This document shows, piece after piece, positions 59,073 to 64,000 of a stretch of 64,000 bases of DNA. Numbering within the stretch: position 1 is the first letter of the stretch; each line of letters starts with the position of its first letter. Location of the stretch: the NCBI GenBank assembly GCA_963709775.1, contig CAVPXS010000005.1:127481-191480 (forward strand), read 5' to 3'. The DNA is from Salinimicrobium sp963709775 (lineage in GTDB: Bacteria; Bacteroidota; Bacteroidia; Flavobacteriales; Flavobacteriaceae). The position numbers and the translations under genes were made by a program. Below the pieces are notes generated by a model. That model did no database searches. It saw nothing but the letters and a program-made list of their open reading frames with translations, and was not told where the DNA came from.

Positions 59073-59085
59073 AAATTGACAGTGA
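59073..59085 (-). other. 3' arm of the 16S rRNA processing stem
   Basis: Plus-strand AAATTGACAGTGA matches minus-strand GAATTGACAGCG at 60832-60842, so the arms can pair around 16S rRNA in the transcript. Confidence 0.5.
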
Positions 59086-59172
59086 ATTAAGACCAAAAGA
59101 AGTCTCTTACTTCATTTGTAAAAAGGCTCCTTATGTCGTAATTGTGTTTTGCCTTATAAGAGGCAAAATCTC

Positions 59173-60697
<1,525 letters not shown>

Positions 60698-60860
60698 TAA
60701 ATCTTATATACTTTAACAACTACTAAAGGAATTCCTCTTCTTCATCTCACCTAAGTGAGAATCAAAGCTCAAAACGTTCTTCTAGTCTTAATTCTTATTA
60801 TTGCATTTGTTGTTAATGAAAACAACATACGCGCTGTCAATTCAATATGTCAATGAACTC

Positions 60861-60906
60861 CACCCCTCTGTCCTTCCGGACATCTCCCCTTAATAAGGGG
60901 AGAAAA
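60861..60906. repeat. Palindromic repeat in the rrn leader
   Basis: TGTCC-TTCC-GGACA followed by CTCCCCTTaatAAGGGGAG: two back-to-back hairpins of REP type, between the 16S leader and the promoters. Confidence 0.55.
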
Positions 60907-61031
60907 TTTCCGTTTAAACAGGAGGCGTTTCTTGTTGAAATAAAAGGAGTTGAACCTTTTCTGTTACTGCCCTACACCGGGATTTCTTTTCAGTATATCT
61001 TGTGAACTTTTGCTCTGTCTCAAAGCGGCTG

Positions 61032-61061
61032 CAAATGTACAACCTTTTTCAAACCCTGCAA
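61032..61061 (-). promoter_or_regulatory. rrn promoter P4 (closest to 16S)
   Basis: -7 TACATTTG (61039-61032), -33 TTG (61061-61059), spacer 19. The box is followed by CAGCCGCTTTGAGA, a downstream block shared by all four promoters. Confidence 0.8.
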
Positions 61062-61119
61062 GAAAAAAAATAATTTTTTTTCAAACGCTTCGGAAGTTAT
61101 TCTGTCGCAAAAGCGGATG

Positions 61120-61150
61120 CAAACTTACAACCTTTCCTGCTTAACTTCAA
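61120..61150 (-). promoter_or_regulatory. rrn promoter P3
   Basis: -7 TAAGTTTG (61127-61120), -33 TTG (61150-61148), spacer 20, followed by CATCCGCTTTTGCGA. Confidence 0.8.
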
Positions 61151-61215
61151 AAACTTTTTTTAAGAACTTTTTTCGACTCTAAAAGAACACTTAGTAGTGT
61201 CTCTCAAAGCGGATG

Positions 61216-61247
61216 CAAAGATAAAACCAATTTCCTTTACAATCCAA
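61216..61247 (-). promoter_or_regulatory. rrn promoter P2
   Basis: -7 TATCTTTG (61223-61216), -33 TTG (61247-61245), spacer 21, followed by CATCCGCTTTGAGA. Confidence 0.75.
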
Positions 61248-61353
61248 GATAAAATTCAAAAAATTTTCAGAGAACTTATTTGCTTCAATCCTTTGCTACA
61301 CCTGGGCTAAGCTACTGCCTCCCCCATCGTGTCACTCCCTCTCAAAGCGGCTG

Positions 61354-61383
61354 CAAATATACAACCGATTTCCAATCCCACAA
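61354..61383 (-). promoter_or_regulatory. rrn promoter P1 (most distal)
   Basis: -7 TATATTTG (61361-61354), -33 TTG (61383-61381), spacer 19, followed by CAGCCGCTTTGAGA. Together the four promoters explain the 840-bp gap between 16S and the DUF4294 gene, where no real gene is seen. Confidence 0.8.
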
Positions 61384-61473
61384 GTCTTCAGCAAAACTTT
61401 TTTAAGGTTTTTTTGACATTTTTAAAACCCCGAAAACTAAGGTGCTGAAAATGACATTTTTGAGAGGGTGATT

Positions 61474-61522
61474 TTTTTTCAATTAAAACTCTTCCAAAGT
61501 TTGAAACTTTGGAAGAGTTTTA
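61474..61522 (-). terminator. Intrinsic terminator of the DUF4294 gene
   Basis: AAAACTCTTCCAAAGTTT (61485-61502) and its exact complement (61504-61521) form an 18-bp stem with a 1-nt formal loop; T-rich sequence follows on the minus strand. Confidence 0.85.
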
Positions 61523-61536
61523 TTGAGATTTCAAAT

Positions 61537-62259
61537 TTAGGACTTCCTGTCCCCTTTCTTAGGGGAAGACCACTTATCTGTAAGTTCGAGGAAGTTATAA
61601 TCCAGGGCCGAGGGTTGTTTCTCGAGCTGTTTTCCCTGGAAAGCTCGCTGTAAAATGTCCTCTATATAATAGTCCTCCTCGTTCCCGGCTGGATTGTATT
61701 CTTCTTTAAGTGAAATATCAAAGAAACTGGCAGAAGTGTTATACCAAAAAGCTCTCCATCCACTTTTAAGGTCTTTTACAAGATCAAAGGTGGTGATCCC
61801 GGTTTGACGGTGAACTAATTTCACAAGGATCTGACCTTCGGTTCGTGTCAATTTCTTTAATTCCGCCGAAAATTCGTTCTCAATATAATCCTGAACAATC
61901 TTTGTATAACGTTTCCTGTCACGCCTGGTCTTTATTTGGTCCAGCCTGCTGTTGAGCTCCACCAATCTTTCCGAAGCAAGTTTGGCATATGGGTAAACCT
62001 TTATAGTTTTTCTGCGTAGAATAAGATATTTACGACGCTCAAGGTCATTGTCAAACTTCAGTCTTCCCAGGATAAGCACTTCATCAAGGTCAATTTGTTT
62101 TCGCGCGACTGTATCTCCTTCTATTATATAATACTCATAGTCCACAGTATCCTCCACGGGTTCTTCAACCTGTGCGAGAACAGACAATGGTGCGAACAAA
62201 AGAAAAAATAATAAAAAGTTTTTCAAAATATTCGTTTTCAATACATGAGCTAAAATCAT
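61537..62259 (-). CDS. DUF4294 domain protein, exported
   Basis: Up to 240 residues. A signal peptide (NILKNFLLFFLLFAPLSVLA) is followed by YYIIEGDTVARKQIDLDEVL and the DUF4294 core (YPYAKLASERLVELNSRLDQ, YTKIVQDYIENEFSAELKKL, RQTGITTFDLVKDLKSG). A -7 box (TAATTTTG, 62269-62262) ends 2 bp before ATG 62259, so either the mRNA is leaderless or the TTG at 62241 is used. Divergent from the M42 peptidase. Function unknown. Confidence 0.83.
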   Translation of the reverse strand: MILAHVLKTNILKNFLLFFLLFAPLSVLAQVEEPVEDTVDYEYYIIEGDTVARKQIDLDEVLILGRLKFDNDLERRKYLILRRKTIKVYPYAKLASERLVELNSRLDQIKTRRDRKRYTKIVQDYIENEFSAELKKLTRTEGQILVKLVHRQTGITTFDLVKDLKSGWRAFWYNTSASFFDISLKEEYNPAGNEEDYYIEDILQRAFQGKQLEKQPSALDYNFLELTDKWSSPKKGDRKS

Positions 62260-62328
62260 TCCAAAATTACGTTATCTATAAATTGTCAGCTGTTTAAATC
62301 TTATTAAATTCGTCAAAAAGTAAAAGAA

Positions 62329-63417
62329 ATGGGTCAGGAAGAAATCCTCAATGAAAAATCTGTAAGTTTTCTCGAACAGTATCTAAACAATGCCGCGCCT
62401 ACCGGTTATGAATGGGAAGGTCAAAAATTATGGATGAATTACATAGAACCTTATGTGGATGAATTCATAACAGACACCTACGGTACCGCCGTAGGAGTGA
62501 TCAACCCCAAAGCAAAATATAAAGTAGTAATAGAAGGTCATGCCGATGAGATTTCCTGGTATGTGAATTACATTACCGACGACGGATTAATATATGTTAT
62601 ACGCAATGGAGGAAGCGACCACCAGATCGCCGCTTCAAAAAGGGTAAATATCCACACCAAAAATGGGATTGTAAAAGGAGTTTTTGGATGGCCGGCCATT
62701 CACACCCGTGACAAGGAAAAAGAACAGGCTCCAAAGCTGGACAATATATCTATTGATGTGGGATGTTCCTCAAAAGAAGAAGTGGAAGCTCTTGGAGTAC
62801 ATGTTGGTTGCGTCATCACTTATCCCGATGAATTTTTTATACTTAATAAGGACAAGTTTGTTAGTAGAGCCCTCGATAACCGAATCGGCGGATTCATGAT
62901 CGCTGAAGTTGCACGCCTGCTAAAGGAAAACAAAAAGAAATTGCCATTCGGGCTATACATTACAAATTCTGTACAGGAGGAGATTGGTTTAAGAGGGGCC
63001 GAAATGATCACTCAGCGCATCAAACCCAATGTAGCCATTGTGACCGATGTTACCCACGACACCACTACCCCAATGATCGAGAAAAAGACCAATGGCCTTA
63101 CCAAGATCGGAGACGGCCCGGTGATCTCCTATGCGCCGGCCGTGCAAAATAAGTTGAGAAATCTTCTCATCCAGACTGCCGAAGATAAAAAGATCCCATT
63201 TCAACGTATGGCCTCTTCCAGAATGACCGGTACAGATACAGATGCTTTTGCCTACAGTAACGGCGGAGTAGCTTCGGCATTGATCTCTCTTCCTCTACGT
63301 TACATGCATACAACAGTAGAAATGGTGCACCGTAATGATGTGGAAAATGTAATAAGGTTGATCTATGAAAGTTTATTACAGCTTAAAGATGGGGACACCT
63401 TCAGCTATTTCGAATAG
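62329..63417 (+). CDS. M42-family metallopeptidase (aminopeptidase/endoglucanase-like)
   Basis: 362 residues. Binuclear metal ligands: His in VVIEGHADEISW, bridging Asp in SRALDNRIGGFM, catalytic Glu and ligand Glu in VQEEIGLRGAE, Asp in IVTDVTHDT, and His in YMHTTVEMVH. M42 enzymes are tetrahedral aminopeptidases degrading peptides in the cytoplasm. No signal peptide. Single gene with its own terminator. Confidence 0.93.
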   Translation: MGQEEILNEKSVSFLEQYLNNAAPTGYEWEGQKLWMNYIEPYVDEFITDTYGTAVGVINPKAKYKVVIEGHADEISWYVNYITDDGLIYVIRNGGSDHQIAASKRVNIHTKNGIVKGVFGWPAIHTRDKEKEQAPKLDNISIDVGCSSKEEVEALGVHVGCVITYPDEFFILNKDKFVSRALDNRIGGFMIAEVARLLKENKKKLPFGLYITNSVQEEIGLRGAEMITQRIKPNVAIVTDVTHDTTTPMIEKKTNGLTKIGDGPVISYAPAVQNKLRNLLIQTAEDKKIPFQRMASSRMTGTDTDAFAYSNGGVASALISLPLRYMHTTVEMVHRNDVENVIRLIYESLLQLKDGDTFSYFE

Positions 63418-63436
63418 CATTCAATAATGACATTTT

Positions 63437-63463
63437 AAACCTCCTTTATAAGGAGGTTTTTTA
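63437..63463 (+). terminator. Intrinsic terminator of the M42 peptidase gene
   Basis: AAACCTCCTT (63437-63446) and AAGGAGGTTT (63450-63459) with T6 after, 20 bp past the stop. Confidence 0.88.
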
Positions 63464-63533
63464 TTTTCTGAAGTTTTCACATTTCTTTACAAGGCTGAAT
63501 TAATGATGAAAGCTATATTTAGAAAAAAAATTC

Positions 63534-64000
63534 ATGGTCCTTTCTTCAGAAGAAGTAGAAGTTCTTCTCTCTAACCCCGATATGACTGCCGAAAAAGCAA
63601 ATCTCCAGTATATTTCTGAGGATGATCTGTGCATTGTTCGGCGCAAAAGAGGAAAGGGTTACCAATACTTGCAGGAAGGGGAACCACTTAAAGATGATAA
63701 AGCTCTTGATAGAATTAAAAAACTTGTCATCCCGCCCGCCTGGGAAAAGGTGAAAATTTGTCCTTTTTCAAACGGACATTTACAGGTTGTTGGCCTCGAT
63801 GCAAAACAGCGGAAGCAATACATTTATCATCCCGACTGGACGAAGCTTCGTAATCTCACCAAGTTCTTTAAGATGACCGCCTTTGGCAAGGTGTTGCCAA
63901 AAATTAGAGCACAGGTAGATAAGGACCTGGACAAAAAAGGAATGCCACAAGAGAAAGTATTGGCCCTGGTCATTAGACTCATGGAAGAGACCCATATTAG
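63534..64000 (+). CDS. DNA topoisomerase IB, N-terminal part (runs off the window)
   Basis: An open frame from ATG 63534 (MVLSSEEVEVLL) to the window end without a stop, 155 codons. LCIVRRKRGKGYQYLQEGEP, IKKLVIPPAWEKVKICPFSN and GHLQVVGLDAKQRKQYIYHP are the N-terminal DNA-clamp domain of poxvirus/bacterial type IB topoisomerases; the catalytic domain with the active Tyr lies outside. It relaxes supercoils by a 3'-phosphotyrosine nick. Confidence 0.88.
   Translation, partial: MVLSSEEVEVLLSNPDMTAEKANLQYISEDDLCIVRRKRGKGYQYLQEGEPLKDDKALDRIKKLVIPPAWEKVKICPFSNGHLQVVGLDAKQRKQYIYHPDWTKLRNLTKFFKMTAFGKVLPKIRAQVDKDLDKKGMPQEKVLALVIRLMEETHI

Noticed and set aside
60950..61144. 64-codon ORF upstream of 16S
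   Set aside because: It runs across two rRNA promoters and has no protein-like composition.

Overview
The window is chromosomal DNA from a member of the Bacteroidetes, almost certainly family Flavobacteriaceae. The evidence is the bifunctional LpxC/FabZ fusion, a PorX regulator and a type IX secretion (T9SS) sorting tail, DUF6452/DUF6048/DUF4834/DUF4294/CCC-motif genes, -7 boxes of the form TAnnTTTG, and an rrn operon with Ile(GAT) and Ala(TGC) spacer tRNAs. By protein similarity it resembles the Gramella/Salinimicrobium group, but I cannot name a genus. There is no prophage, plasmid, CRISPR array or defence island; this is mostly core genome.

Layout. 1-3.6 kb: his operon (hisG-hisD-hisC-hisB, leftward) behind a histidine-rich leader peptide and an attenuator. 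3.6-6.6 kb: SPFH protein and a VWA-domain membrane protein. 6.6-13.7 kb: fabG, sucD, then a lipid A block (lpxD, lpxC/fabZ, lpxA, efp, a second lpxD). 13.7-16.9 kb: HD phosphohydrolase, divergent porX, tsaE. 17-19.6 kb: a tiny secreted peptide, a decayed membrane gene, ald, DUF4258. 19.7-24.7 kb: bcp/nth divergent pair, a 45-aa small ORF, an ECF sigma factor, uvrA. 24.9-31.6 kb: a Tyr/Asn-rich secreted protein, then flippase, glycosyltransferase, YfhO and DUF4834. 31.7-37.6 kb: beta-barrel protein, pncB-pncA (NAD salvage), rny, 6S RNA, zapA and a coiled-coil partner. 37.8-48.9 kb: M23 peptidase, TonB-dependent receptor, cysteine desulfurase, TSP3-repeat lipoprotein, Smr protein, T9SS cargo, DUF2752, CCC-motif protein, rocD. 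49.1-54.7 kb: rlmD-DUF6452-DUF6048, an RlmL-like methylase, a second methylase, a ZIP transporter, DUF4268. 54.8-61.4 kb: REP-type repeats and a complete rrn operon (leftward) with four tandem promoters and processing stems. 61.5-64 kb: DUF4294, M42 peptidase, start of topoisomerase IB.

The most unusual property is the number of broken reading frames in conserved genes. Nine genes (VWA, efp, ald, uvrA, flippase, glycosyltransferase, yfhO, cysteine desulfurase, rlmD) each need a single +1 frame change to give a normal full-length protein, and tsaE appears to need a -1. Five of the nine +1 junctions can be placed on a CTT codon (CTT AGG twice, CTT AAT twice, CTT GGG), one on TTT AGG and two on A6 runs. 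One (uvrA, CTT AGG C) equals the yeast Ty1 +1 frameshift heptamer. Residual insertion errors in the assembly are the default explanation; recurrent +1 recoding is the exciting one. The sequence alone cannot decide between them.

Regulation visible in sequence: TAnnTTTG -7 boxes ahead of hisL, sucD, ald, bcp, nth, uvrA, rlmD, the zapA operon and the rRNA genes; histidine attenuation; and strong intrinsic terminators at most transcription-unit ends.
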